Assembly: GCA_016185805.1 (NCBI GenBank)
Contig: JACPMW010000005.1
Coordinates: 1 to 35,529 of the forward strand
Origin: Candidatus Woesearchaeota archaeon
Lineage (GTDB): Archaea; Nanobdellota; Nanobdellia; Woesearchaeales; GW2011-AR4
DNA length: 35,529 bases
Direction: 5' to 3'
The notes under the pieces were generated by a model that was not told the origin of the DNA, did no database searches, and was given only the letters and a program-made list of their open reading frames with translations. The translations under genes and the position numbers were made by a program. Shown here piece after piece: positions 1-8,409 of this stretch (positions are counted from its first letter, which is position 1; the number at the start of each line of letters is the position of its first letter).

Positions 1-1
1 G

Positions 2-493
2 CATAAAATAAAACAGGTAATAATAGCCTCTCCTGCCTTCTGGAAAGAAGACCTGATGAAAGAGCTTGATGACAATGAGTTAAGGCAGAAAATAATTCTT
101 GCCACTTGCTCTTCTGCAACTAAAAATGGCATTGAAGAGGTTATCAAAAGGCCGGAAGTAAGGGAAGCTGTAAAGCAGGAAAGGGCTGCAAAAGAGATGA
201 ATAAAGTGGAAGAGCTTTTTGTTGAAATTGCAAAGAGCAATCTTGCTGCATATGGGTTGAATGAGACGAAAAAAGCTGCTGAAATCGGCGCTGTAAAGGA
301 ATTGTTGATAACAGACTCCTTCATACAAAAATCAAGGAGTGAAAATTTTTATAATGAAGTTGACAAGGTCATGAAAACTGTTGACAGGGCAAAAGGCGAA
401 ATTGAAATAATAAGCAGCGAGCATGAAGGCGGCAAAAAACTTGACGGACTGGGGGGGATTGCTGCAATTCTGAGGTTCAAGATGAGTTACTGA
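2..493 (+). CDS. pelA: Pelota/Dom34 C-terminal part (5' truncated by window edge)
   Basis: Frame is open from base 2 (HKIKQVIIASPAFWKEDLMKE...) and ends IISSEHEGGKKLDGLGGIAAILRF, typical of the eRF1_3/pelota C-terminal domain. The ORF-track start at 56 is internal. Confidence 0.88.
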   Translation, partial: HKIKQVIIASPAFWKEDLMKELDDNELRQKIILATCSSATKNGIEEVIKRPEVREAVKQERAAKEMNKVEELFVEIAKSNLAAYGLNETKKAAEIGAVKELLITDSFIQKSRSENFYNEVDKVMKTVDRAKGEIEIISSEHEGGKKLDGLGGIAAILRFKMSY

Positions 494-516
494 AACAATA
501 TAACTTTTTAATTAAA

Positions 517-620
517 TCAATCAACTTGAGACCCATGCACTGCATAGTATAATGGGTGCCCCTCACCCAATGGGTTACCTCAATCACAATTACTTTCAGA
601 GGTCATTAAAGATTGATTGA
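517..620 (+). other. Possible structured RNA / 5' regulatory element upstream of acs
   Basis: Nested complementarity: TCAATCAA(517-524)/TTGATTGA(613-620); TTGAGACCCAT(526-536)/ATGGGT-tac-CTCAA(570-583); TGGGTG-cccct-CACCCA hairpin(553-569). GC-rich island in an AT-rich intergenic region. Confidence 0.4.
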
Positions 621-678
621 AAAGTGTAAAGATTAGAAATTAATATAAGTACATAAACTATAGTAAAAAAAGAGGCTT

Positions 679-2625
679 ATGACATACATCGACTCCATCC
701 TGAAGGAAAAAAGAATTTTCTATCCTAGCCATGAGTTCAGCAGGAAATCCCATATAAAAAATATGGCTGAATATTCAAGGCTCTACAAGAAATCTATTGA
801 ATCTCCTGAAAAATTTTGGGCAAAAAAGGCTGAAGAGCTTGACTGGTTCAAAAAATGGGACATTGTCTTGAGAGACGACATGGGATTTTTCAAGTGGTTT
901 GAAGGCGGCTATCTGAATGTGAGCTATAATTGCCTTGACAGGATTGTAAAGTCAGGCAAAAAAGACAAAATTGCATTGATTTGGGAGCCTGAAACAGGAG
1001 AAAGCAGGAAATTTACTTATGGGCAATTGCTGAAAGAAGTTTGCAGGTTTGCAAATGTGCTCAAGAAATTTGGTGTAAAGAGAGGGCATATTGTTGAGAT
1101 TTACTTGCCAATGATCCCTGAATTGATGATTGCAATGCTGGCCTGCGCAAGAATTGGCGCAATCCATTCTATTGTGTTTGCTGGATTTAGCTCTGACGCA
1201 TTAAAGGACAGAGTTCAAGACTCAAAAGCAGAGTTATTGATAACCGCCGATGGAAGCTTCAGGAATGGAAAAATTTTCCCGTTGAAAGAGAATGCAGACG
1301 CTGCGCTGAAAGAGTGCTCCACAGTCAAGAACGTGATTGTTGTAAAAAGAACTGGCAATAAAATCAATGTGATTAATGGAAGAGATAATTGGTGGCATGA
1401 ACTGGCAAATGAAAAAGGCATAGGGGATTTTTGCGAGCCTGAAAGCATGCACTCTGAAGACTCATTGTTTATACTTTACACTTCTGGAACAACTGGCAAG
1501 CCAAAAGGAATTCTGCACACGCAAGCTGGTTATTTGCTTTTTTGTTATCTCACTTTTAAATGGATTTTTGACATTAAAGACAATGACATTCATTTCTGCA
1601 CAGCAGACATTGGATGGATAACAGGCCATTCATACATAGTGTATGGACCTTTATCCAACGGAGCGACTTCTGTAATGTATGAAGGCTCCCCAAACTACCC
1701 AAGCCCAGACAGGTTCTGGAGAATCATTGAGAAGCACAAGGCAACAATATTTTACACTGCACCTACTGCAATCAGGGCTTTGGCAAAAGAGGGAAATGAA
1801 TGGCCAGAAAAATGCAATCTGGACAGCTTGAGATTGCTTGGAACTGTTGGCGAGCCGATAAATCCGGAAGCCTGGATGTGGTATTATAAAATGATTGGAA
1901 AGGAAAGATGCCCCATTGTTGACACATGGTGGCAAACCGAAACAGGAGGCATTTTGATAAGCCCGTTGCCCGGAGCAACCCCATTAAAGCCAGGCTCTGC
2001 CACAAGGCCGTTTTTTGGTATTATAGCGGATGTTTTAAGGGAAGATGGAAGCAAGGCTGATGTAAATGAAGGCGGCTATCTTGTAATAAAAAATCCATGG
2101 CCGGGCATGCTGCGGACAATATGGAATGATCCTCAAAGGTACAAAAGCTCTTATTTTGAGAGATATGGGGTTTATTTGACAGGAGACAGCGCAAGAATTG
2201 ATGAAGACGGCTATTTCTGGATCATGGGGAGGATTGATGACGTGATAAAAGTAGCCGGCCATAGAATTGGAAGCGCAGAGGTCGAAAGCTCTCTGGTAAG
2301 CCACGATGCTGTTGCGGAAGCTGCTGTTGTCCCGTATCCCCATGAAGTCAAAGGCCAAGCAATCTATGCTTTTGTTGTCCTGAATAAGGGTGTTAAGAAA
2401 AGCGAGCAGCTGAAAGAAGAATTAATAAAGCATGTTTCAGAGCATATGAGCCCGATTGCAAAGCCCGACAAGATTCAATTTGCTGATGACCTGCCAAAGA
2501 CAAGGAGCGGCAAGATAATGAGAAGGATTCTGAAAGCTATTGCAGAAAGAAGCAACGATTATGGCAATATAACGACTTTGGCTGATCCAAATGTTGTTAA
2601 TGTCCTTGCAAGCAACAGGGTTTAG
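679..2625 (+). CDS. acs: Acetyl-CoA synthetase (AMP-forming)
   Basis: 648 aa; [12 protein letters not shown]-loop, [29 protein letters not shown], and C-terminal [11 protein letters not shown]. Confidence 0.95.
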   Translation: MTYIDSILKEKRIFYPSHEFSRKSHIKNMAEYSRLYKKSIESPEKFWAKKAEELDWFKKWDIVLRDDMGFFKWFEGGYLNVSYNCLDRIVKSGKKDKIALIWEPETGESRKFTYGQLLKEVCRFANVLKKFGVKRGHIVEIYLPMIPELMIAMLACARIGAIHSIVFAGFSSDALKDRVQDSKAELLITADGSFRNGKIFPLKENADAALKECSTVKNVIVVKRTGNKINVINGRDNWWHELANEKGIGDFCEPESMHSEDSLFILYTSGTTGKPKGILHTQAGYLLFCYLTFKWIFDIKDNDIHFCTADIGWITGHSYIVYGPLSNGATSVMYEGSPNYPSPDRFWRIIEKHKATIFYTAPTAIRALAKEGNEWPEKCNLDSLRLLGTVGEPINPEAWMWYYKMIGKERCPIVDTWWQTETGGILISPLPGATPLKPGSATRPFFGIIADVLREDGSKADVNEGGYLVIKNPWPGMLRTIWNDPQRYKSSYFERYGVYLTGDSARIDEDGYFWIMGRIDDVIKVAGHRIGSAEVESSLVSHDAVAEAAVVPYPHEVKGQAIYAFVVLNKGVKKSEQLKEELIKHVSEHMSPIAKPDKIQFADDLPKTRSGKIMRRILKAIAERSNDYGNITTLADPNVVNVLASNRV

Positions 2626-2643
2626 CTATACTTTTCCAAAACC

Positions 2644-2651
2644 TTTAAATA
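2644..2651 (+). promoter_or_regulatory. Archaeal BRE/TATA promoter for the TrmB-like gene
   Basis: ccaaaaccTTTAAATA, the same form as other TTTAAATA boxes in this window. Confidence 0.5.
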
Positions 2652-2695
2652 GTAGTTGTGTATATACTGTAATAACTAGATAGTCATAATAATCA

Positions 2696-2743
2696 GTTGT
2701 TATTTTATAATGAAATTATCACTAACTGGTTAAAAATAACAAC
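2696..2743 (+). repeat. Perfect 11-bp inverted repeat in TrmB upstream region
   Basis: GTTGTTATTTT (2696-2706) / AAAATAACAAC (2733-2743), with an inner ATAAT-GAA-ATTAT and TAAC-TG-GTTA. Confidence 0.5.
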
Positions 2744-2800
2744 ATTTTAATATTAGCGTTTTTTCATCCCCTTTCAATAATAAAAGGGGGGTGTGGTTGA

Positions 2801-3619
2801 ATGATAGTTAAAGAAGAATTTTTGAGCAAACTTAGAAGGTTCTTTTCATTGAACCTCTATGAAGTGAAGATTTGGACAGCCTTGCTTAGCCGGGGAGTTT
2901 CCACAGCAGGCGAGCTTTCTGACATTGCGAATGTGCCGAGGAGCAGGAGCTACGACGTTCTTGAGTCACTTGAAAAGAAGGGATTTGTTATCATGAAGCT
3001 TGGCAAGCCAATAAAGTATATTGCTGTTCCTCCGAAGGAAGTTGTTGAACGAGTCAAGAAAAATGTGGAGCAAGGCGCAAAGGAAGAGATAAAGAAATTA
3101 ACAGACTTGAAGAATACTGAAGTGATTGATGAGTTGAGCACTTTGCACACGCAAGGCGTTGAGCTTGTCGAGCCTGCTGATTTATCGGGCTCATTGAGGG
3201 GGCGCCATAACTTATACAATCATCTTGAATTGACCATAAGGAATGCAGAAGAAAGCGTCACTTTGATGACAACTGCACAAGGCTTTTTGAGAAAGGTTGA
3301 GGGGTTCAGGCCTACATTTGAAAAATTGAAGAAAAGGGGTGTCAAGATAAGAATTGCAGCCCCTATCACAAAAGATTCCATGCCGGCATTGAAAGAGCTT
3401 CAGGGTCTTGCCGAGGTCAGGCACACAGACAACAAGGCAAGGTTTTGCATTGTAGACGGCAAGGAAATAGTGTTCATGGTGCTGGATGACAATGAAGTCC
3501 ATCCAACCTATGATGTGGGCATCTGGGTCAATACTCCATTTTTTGCAAGCGCACTTGAGAATTTGTTTGAGCTTGCATGGAAGAGCATGAAGCCGGCAGC
3601 AGAGGCTGTCAAGAGATAA
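2801..3619 (+). CDS. TrmB family transcriptional regulator (wHTH + PLD-like effector domain)
   Basis: N-terminal wHTH LSRGVSTAGELSDIANVPRSRSYDVLESLEKKGFV, then a TrmB/PLD-like C-terminal domain. G-rich SD upstream. Confidence 0.82.
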   Translation: MIVKEEFLSKLRRFFSLNLYEVKIWTALLSRGVSTAGELSDIANVPRSRSYDVLESLEKKGFVIMKLGKPIKYIAVPPKEVVERVKKNVEQGAKEEIKKLTDLKNTEVIDELSTLHTQGVELVEPADLSGSLRGRHNLYNHLELTIRNAEESVTLMTTAQGFLRKVEGFRPTFEKLKKRGVKIRIAAPITKDSMPALKELQGLAEVRHTDNKARFCIVDGKEIVFMVLDDNEVHPTYDVGIWVNTPFFASALENLFELAWKSMKPAAEAVKR

Positions 3620-3660
3620 TCCAATTATTTGTTTTTTATTATTTTTGATTTTTCAATAAA

Positions 3661-4275
3661 ATGAGTCACTATTCAGCCGATATAAAACAAGCTGAAGTTT
3701 CTGTTGTAAATTATTTTCAAAGAGCCGAAGGCAATATCGACAAAAGAAGAACTAACGAATTCTTAAATGCTTTTCAAAAAGCTTACAACCAGTGCCTGAT
3801 GTATGTCGACCATTATGATGTATCGGGACTACGCAATGTGTTGTTGCCAGAAGTCAGGGGTGAGTTTACAAGGTTGCGAGAAGAGATAAAAATAATAAAA
3901 CGACAAGAAGAGCTAAGAGAAAGAATAAGAAAAAGAATTGAGCAAAGAGAACACGCTGCGATAGAAAGCGCATATCAAAAATATGTGCATCCAAGTTTGC
4001 CGGAAAGCCTGGGGAGGGCATTCGGGAGCTTGATTTCTACTTTTAATATAGAGATACCATTGGAAGTGTTTCTTGGCCCTGAATTTCAAAACGCCGTAAT
4101 TTCAGATTTTGAGTTTACAAGAGAAGCGGCAGCAGAATTTTTGCCAAATTTGCAGACTGCTGTTCAGAGAAGAATGAAAGAGCCAGAAACCCAGATGGAG
4201 ATGGAGAAATGGCAAAAAGACGTCAGGCTTAGATTAGATATGTTTATGGTCAAAATTTATAGAATTCTGGGGTAA
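3661..4275 (+). CDS. Uncharacterised protein, coiled-coil rich centre
   Basis: 204-aa ORF with ATG, intergenic on both sides, same strand as neighbours. No family recognised. Confidence 0.6.
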   Translation: MSHYSADIKQAEVSVVNYFQRAEGNIDKRRTNEFLNAFQKAYNQCLMYVDHYDVSGLRNVLLPEVRGEFTRLREEIKIIKRQEELRERIRKRIEQREHAAIESAYQKYVHPSLPESLGRAFGSLISTFNIEIPLEVFLGPEFQNAVISDFEFTREAAAEFLPNLQTAVQRRMKEPETQMEMEKWQKDVRLRLDMFMVKIYRILG

Positions 4276-4336
4276 TTCCTATTTTATCTATTTTTTAATG
4301 CAAAAGTATAAAAGAGTATATTGATTCTGTTATGCC

Positions 4337-4588
4337 ATGGGCGAGCTTGACCATTACAGGAAAAGGATTGATGGCATAGATAAGAAGATTGCCAAGCTTT
4401 TAAACTCAAGGTTCTTGATTGCTGGAAAAATCTCAAGCTTCAAGAAAAGCAGCAAAATCATGGTTACGGACAAAAAAAGGGAATTGAAAGTGCTAAGCAA
4501 CATAAAGAAATACTCAAAAAGCCACCAAAAATTCTTGACAGTCATTTTCAAAAAAATCATAGCCTGCTCAAAAAAGCTGCAGAGATGA
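4337..4588 (+). CDS. aroQ: Chorismate mutase (AroQ class)
   Basis: YRKRIDGIDKKIAKLLNSRFLIAGKISSFKK...DKKRELKVL matches the AroQ RxxIDxxDxxLLxLLxxR...K...D..RE pattern. TATAAAAG at 4307-4314 suggests a leaderless mRNA. Confidence 0.87.
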   Translation: MGELDHYRKRIDGIDKKIAKLLNSRFLIAGKISSFKKSSKIMVTDKKRELKVLSNIKKYSKSHQKFLTVIFKKIIACSKKLQR

Positions 4589-4589
4589 T

Positions 4590-5435
4590 ATGGCAACTCA
4601 AAAGTTAATTCTTGGGTTAAAGCAAAAGGCCAAGGGCTTGAGGAAGGATATACTTAGTGTGATTTACAATGCCCAGTCAGGCCATCCGGGAGGCTCCTTA
4701 AGCGCGATTGATGTGCTGGTTGGCTTGTATTACTATAAGCTGAAAATTGATCCGAAAAATCCTTTATGGAATGATAGGGACAGGTTTATTTTAAGCAAAG
4801 GCCACTGCAGCCCTGCAATATATGTAGTTTTGGCTGACAAAGGTTATTTCCAAAAATCTGAATTGGATGGCTACAGAAAAATTGGCAGAATGCTGCAGGG
4901 CCATCCTGAATTAAACACGCCAGGAATTGATTTTGCCGGTGGCGCTTTAGGTCAGGGAATCTGCTTTGCTTTGGGCATTGCATTTGCCTGCAGGCTTGAC
5001 AAGAAAAACTGCAATGTGTATGCAATGATTGGCGATGGTGAATCACAAGAAGGTGCTGTGTGGGAAGCTTCAATGGCTGCCGCCTTTCACAAGATTGACA
5101 ATCTTGTCGTGATATTGGACAAAAACCAGGTGCAGCAAACGGGTAAAGTAAAGGACGTCATGGACATAGGGAATGCTGCCATGAAATGGAAGGCATTTGG
5201 GTGGAATGTCATTGAAATAAATGGCCATGATATGTCGCAAATTATCAAAGCTCTTGACAAGGCATCAAAAATGAAGAACAAGAAGCCAACCATAATAATT
5301 TCAAATACTATTAAGGGCAAGGGAGTTTCATTCATGGAGCTGAATCATAAGTTTCATGGAAAGGCTCCGAATGATGAAGAATATAAAAAAGCTATAGATG
5401 AAATTGAGAATATAGATGTTAAAAAGTTTAAGTAA
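4590..5435 (+). CDS. tktN: Transketolase N-terminal subunit
   Basis: SGHPGGSLSAIDVLVGLYY, GHCSPAIYVVLADKGYF, GDGESQEGAVWEA TPP-binding motif. Confidence 0.94.
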   Translation: MATQKLILGLKQKAKGLRKDILSVIYNAQSGHPGGSLSAIDVLVGLYYYKLKIDPKNPLWNDRDRFILSKGHCSPAIYVVLADKGYFQKSELDGYRKIGRMLQGHPELNTPGIDFAGGALGQGICFALGIAFACRLDKKNCNVYAMIGDGESQEGAVWEASMAAAFHKIDNLVVILDKNQVQQTGKVKDVMDIGNAAMKWKAFGWNVIEINGHDMSQIIKALDKASKMKNKKPTIIISNTIKGKGVSFMELNHKFHGKAPNDEEYKKAIDEIENIDVKKFK

Positions 5436-5436
5436 A

Positions 5437-6375
5437 ATGGAACAACAAAAGGCTGCAACAAGAGACGGATATGGGAAGGCTTTGCTAGAATTGGGCAAAA
5501 GAAACCCCAATGTTGTCGCTTTGGACGCTGACTTGAGCGACAGCACAAGGAGCGAGTATTTTTCAAAGCAGTTCCCTGAAAGGTTTTTCTCAATGGGGAT
5601 TGCGGAGCAGAATATGATTGGTGCTGCGGCAGGATTGGCATTTTCCGGCAAGATTCCTTATGCAAGCACTTTTGCAATTTTCAGCGAAAGGGCATACGAA
5701 TTTGTGAGGAATGTTGTTTCAAGGAATAAATTGAATGTCAAGATTGCAGGCTCCCATGCGGGCATATTTACAGGGGAAGATGGAAAGAGTGCCCAGGCAA
5801 TTGAGGATATTGCCGCCTATAGGGCACTGCCGAACATGGTTGTTCTGCAGCCATGCGATGCAGTCGAATGTGAAAAGATGGTATTTGCATTAGCTGATTA
5901 CAAAGGACCAAGTTACATGAGAATGCACCGCAATCCAGTTCCTGCCATTCATGGCCAGGATTATAAATTTGAGATTGGAAAAGGTGAAATTTTAAAATCC
6001 GGAAAAGATGCTGTGATTTTCGCAACAGGTTCCTTGGTTCATGAAAGCTTGAAAGCAGCAGATATTCTTGAAAAGGAGAATGTTAAAGTTTATGTTGTAA
6101 ATATTCACACGATAAAGCCGCTGGATAAAAATCTGGTTATTGAGCTTGCTAAAAAAACCAATTGCGTTGTCACGGCAGAAGATCACAATGTAATTGGAGG
6201 GTTGGGAAGCGCGGTTGCAGAAGTTTTAGGAGAAAATTATCCATGCAAAATGAAGATGATAGGGATGCAAGACAGGTATGGCGAATCAGGCAAGCCAGAT
6301 GAATTATACAAGAAATACGGCCTCGATGCAGAGTCAATTGCAGAAGAAGCCATGAAATTTGTAAGTAAGAGATAA
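5437..6375 (+). CDS. tktC: Transketolase C-terminal subunit
   Basis: ATRDGYGKALLELGKRNPNVVALDADLSDST, GIAEQNMIGAAAGLA. ATG at 5437 follows the tktN stop; the track start at 5416 would overlap tktN. Confidence 0.94.
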   Translation: MEQQKAATRDGYGKALLELGKRNPNVVALDADLSDSTRSEYFSKQFPERFFSMGIAEQNMIGAAAGLAFSGKIPYASTFAIFSERAYEFVRNVVSRNKLNVKIAGSHAGIFTGEDGKSAQAIEDIAAYRALPNMVVLQPCDAVECEKMVFALADYKGPSYMRMHRNPVPAIHGQDYKFEIGKGEILKSGKDAVIFATGSLVHESLKAADILEKENVKVYVVNIHTIKPLDKNLVIELAKKTNCVVTAEDHNVIGGLGSAVAEVLGENYPCKMKMIGMQDRYGESGKPDELYKKYGLDAESIAEEAMKFVSKR

Positions 6376-6408
6376 AAATAATATTCGTTCAATAAAATAA
6401 ATCACGAG

Positions 6409-6446
6409 AGCGACTTTTATAAGCAAAGTGATAAAAGTGAACCGCT
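6409..6446 (+). repeat. Inverted repeat upstream of transaldolase
   Basis: AGCG-ACTTTTAT-(10 nt)-ATAAAAGT-gaac-CGCT. Confidence 0.45.
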
Positions 6447-6501
6447 TTGAATGTTATATTTTAAGAAAAGGTTAAAAACAACAACGTATTAGTTGAATAA
6501 A

Positions 6502-7152
6502 ATGGAGCTATTTTTAGACACGGCAATACTTGATGAAATTAAGCGTGGAGCAGAGACCGGATTGATATCTGGGGCTACCACAAACCCATCATTAGCTGCG
6601 AAGGCTGGAAAAGACTACAATGATGTCTTGAAGGAAATCTGCTCAATAATAAAAGGCCCTGTCAGCGCAGAGACTGTTTCTCCTGATGCAGATGGCATGG
6701 TAAAGGAAGGTGTTGAATTTTCTAAAATAGCCAAGAATATTATCATTAAAGTTCCGATGACAGTTGAAGGCATGAAAGCCTGTCAAAAGTTAACTAAAAA
6801 AAATATTAAAGTCAATGTAACTTTATGCTTTTCCGCAAATCAGGCTTTATTGGCGGCGAAATCAGGAGCTTTTATCGTAAGCCCTTTTGTCGGCCGCTTG
6901 GATGATATTGGGGAAGTCGGCATGGATTTGATAAAAGACATAAGATTAATTTATAACAATTATAAATTCACAACACAAATACTTGTAGCTTCTGTCCGAA
7001 ACCCGATACATGTCCTTGATGCTGCCAAAATCGGCGCAGACATCGCAACAATGCCATATTCTGTGTTTGAGCAATTGTTTAAACATACATTAACGGATGT
7101 CGGGATTAAAAAGTTCTTAGAGGATTGGGAAAAAGTGCCGAAGAAGAGATGA
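6502..7152 (+). CDS. tal: Transaldolase / fructose-6-phosphate aldolase family (TalC-like)
   Basis: [75 protein letters not shown] at 6502 preferred over TTG at 6493. Confidence 0.92.
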   Translation: MELFLDTAILDEIKRGAETGLISGATTNPSLAAKAGKDYNDVLKEICSIIKGPVSAETVSPDADGMVKEGVEFSKIAKNIIIKVPMTVEGMKACQKLTKKNIKVNVTLCFSANQALLAAKSGAFIVSPFVGRLDDIGEVGMDLIKDIRLIYNNYKFTTQILVASVRNPIHVLDAAKIGADIATMPYSVFEQLFKHTLTDVGIKKFLEDWEKVPKKR

Positions 7153-7219
7153 GTTTTATATTTTATCAGAATTGTGCATATCAAACATATTGTATAATAA
7201 AAAAGGCTATTTTTTCGTT

Positions 7220-7762
7220 TTATCTTTGCATTAGGGGCACATAATTCCCTTTAGATCTCTTTTTTATAATCTCCCGCCTCTTCTCTACTTTATCCAACGT
7301 TTTGCTAATACAATCCAAATAATAAGGAAGTGCAATCATGTAGAATTGCTCGTATGAGTTCACAACAGGCGTCTCAAAAAATAAGCTTTCAATAATTTCA
7401 CCGCAATCAACTTCTTTCTCCATATAATGCGACTCTACTGATGCCTTTGTGTCTTTGTTATGCATGTATCTTTTTATAGGGTCGTGTCCTTTATATTTGA
7501 ACAGGCATGGGTGTATATTTATAAACTTATTTTTAATAAGCATACTTTCAGGCAGGATTTTCCTGCCGTGGCAGCAGATAAACAAGTCAAAATCTTTTAA
7601 GTTATCAAACGATGTTTCTTCCAAGTCAAAAATTTTTATTGCGTTTTTAATAATGTTGTCTTCAGGAATTACTGAAATCTTTTTTTCTTTTGCAAGTAAA
7701 TACAGCAATGCAATTAGTCCTACTTGAGTTCTCCCATAAAATACTATTTTGCTTATCGCCAT
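7220..7762 (-). CDS. Formyltransferase N-terminal-fold protein (stand-alone, ~180 aa)
   Basis: FINIHPCLFKYKGHDPIKRYMHNKDTKASVESHYMEKEVDCGEII matches the Formyl_trans_N N-x-H...D core. Confidence 0.75.
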   Translation of the reverse strand: MAISKIVFYGRTQVGLIALLYLLAKEKKISVIPEDNIIKNAIKIFDLEETSFDNLKDFDLFICCHGRKILPESMLIKNKFINIHPCLFKYKGHDPIKRYMHNKDTKASVESHYMEKEVDCGEIIESLFFETPVVNSYEQFYMIALPYYLDCISKTLDKVEKRREIIKKRSKGNYVPLMQR

Positions 7763-7929
7763 GTTTCTTTATAGCCGCAGTCTGGGCAAGGCTTGTCTAA
7801 ATCTTTCATATTCTCGCATTTGCACAGCAATGGCAACAATGGTCTTAAAAACTTAAATTTCCACAATATCCTAAACGATGTTTTTTGTTTAATCATTGTA
7901 TTGTGGGCATTACGCAATTTGAGTTTCAT
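7753..7929 (-). CDS. 58-aa small protein with CxC...CPxC zinc-binding motif, overlapping the formyltransferase start
   Basis: My translation: MKLKLRNAHNTMIKQKTSFRILWKFKFLRPLLPLLCKCENMKDLDKPCPDCGYKETWR*. Stop overlaps the formyltransferase ATG. Below the track length cutoff. Confidence 0.55.
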   Translation of the reverse strand: MKLKLRNAHNTMIKQKTSFRILWKFKFLRPLLPLLCKCENMKDLDKPCPDCGYKETWR

Positions 7930-7961
7930 GCGCTCTTCTTCTCTTTAAGGCAGTTTTTTGT

Positions 7962-7991
7962 CAAATCTAATATCACACTAATATTAGTTTG
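7962..7991 (+). promoter_or_regulatory. Palindromic operator-like element next to the wHTH gene TATA box
   Basis: CAAATCTAATATCACACTAATATTAGTTTG contains a perfect 12-bp palindrome ACTAATATTAGT (7977-7988). TATATAAAT at 8001-8009. Confidence 0.5.
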
Positions 7992-8026
7992 ATATATTCA
8001 TATATAAATCTTACCAACTTTGGTGT

Positions 8027-8299
8027 ATGCACAGAAAAATTCCTTTAGACAACCCTGCCATATTTGAGAAAATATGCGAATTATCAAATATCAGTAAATT
8101 CAGGATAGTAGAATTAACACAAAACAAAGAGATAAATATAACCTTGCTAGCAAAAAAAGTAAATCTTGCATTTAACAAATGCTCAAATTACTGTACAGAA
8201 TTAGCAAATCTTAACATTATAATGAAAGAAAAAAGAGGCAAAAATGTTTTTATAAAAAGTAAAGTTAATCTTAGTAAAATAGATTCAGTCTTAAGCTGA
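8027..8299 (+). CDS. Small winged-HTH protein (ArsR-like)
   Basis: 90 aa; FEKICELSNISKFRIVELTQNKEINITLLAKKVNLAFNKCSNYCTELANLNIIMKEKRGKNVFIK. Promoter spacing implies a leaderless mRNA. Confidence 0.65.
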   Translation: MHRKIPLDNPAIFEKICELSNISKFRIVELTQNKEINITLLAKKVNLAFNKCSNYCTELANLNIIMKEKRGKNVFIKSKVNLSKIDSVLS

Positions 8300-8409
8300 G
8301 TTTTTAGATATAACAAAATTTTTTCTTCTAAAGATAAAAAGCTAAAGAAGAGTTACTATCTCTTTATTTCAAACAAACCTTTTTATACAGTTTTCTTTAA
8401 CTTCGTTCT

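Noticed and set aside
538-600. tRNA-like A-box (TAGTATAATGG at 545-555) upstream of acs
   Set aside because: No B-box (GGTTCRANNCC), no 7-bp acceptor pairing and no cloverleaf could be built, so it is not called a tRNA.
552-620. 22-codon ORF MGAPHPMGYLNHNYFQRSLKID before acs
   Set aside because: No compositional bias or SD. It overlaps a base-paired element and could easily be chance; mentioned only within the RNA finding.
5416-5436. Track start for transketolase C subunit at 5416
   Set aside because: The ATG at 5437 directly after the tktN stop gives the usual N-terminus; the same logic was used for 6493, 9836, 11444, 12528 and 15748 alternative starts.
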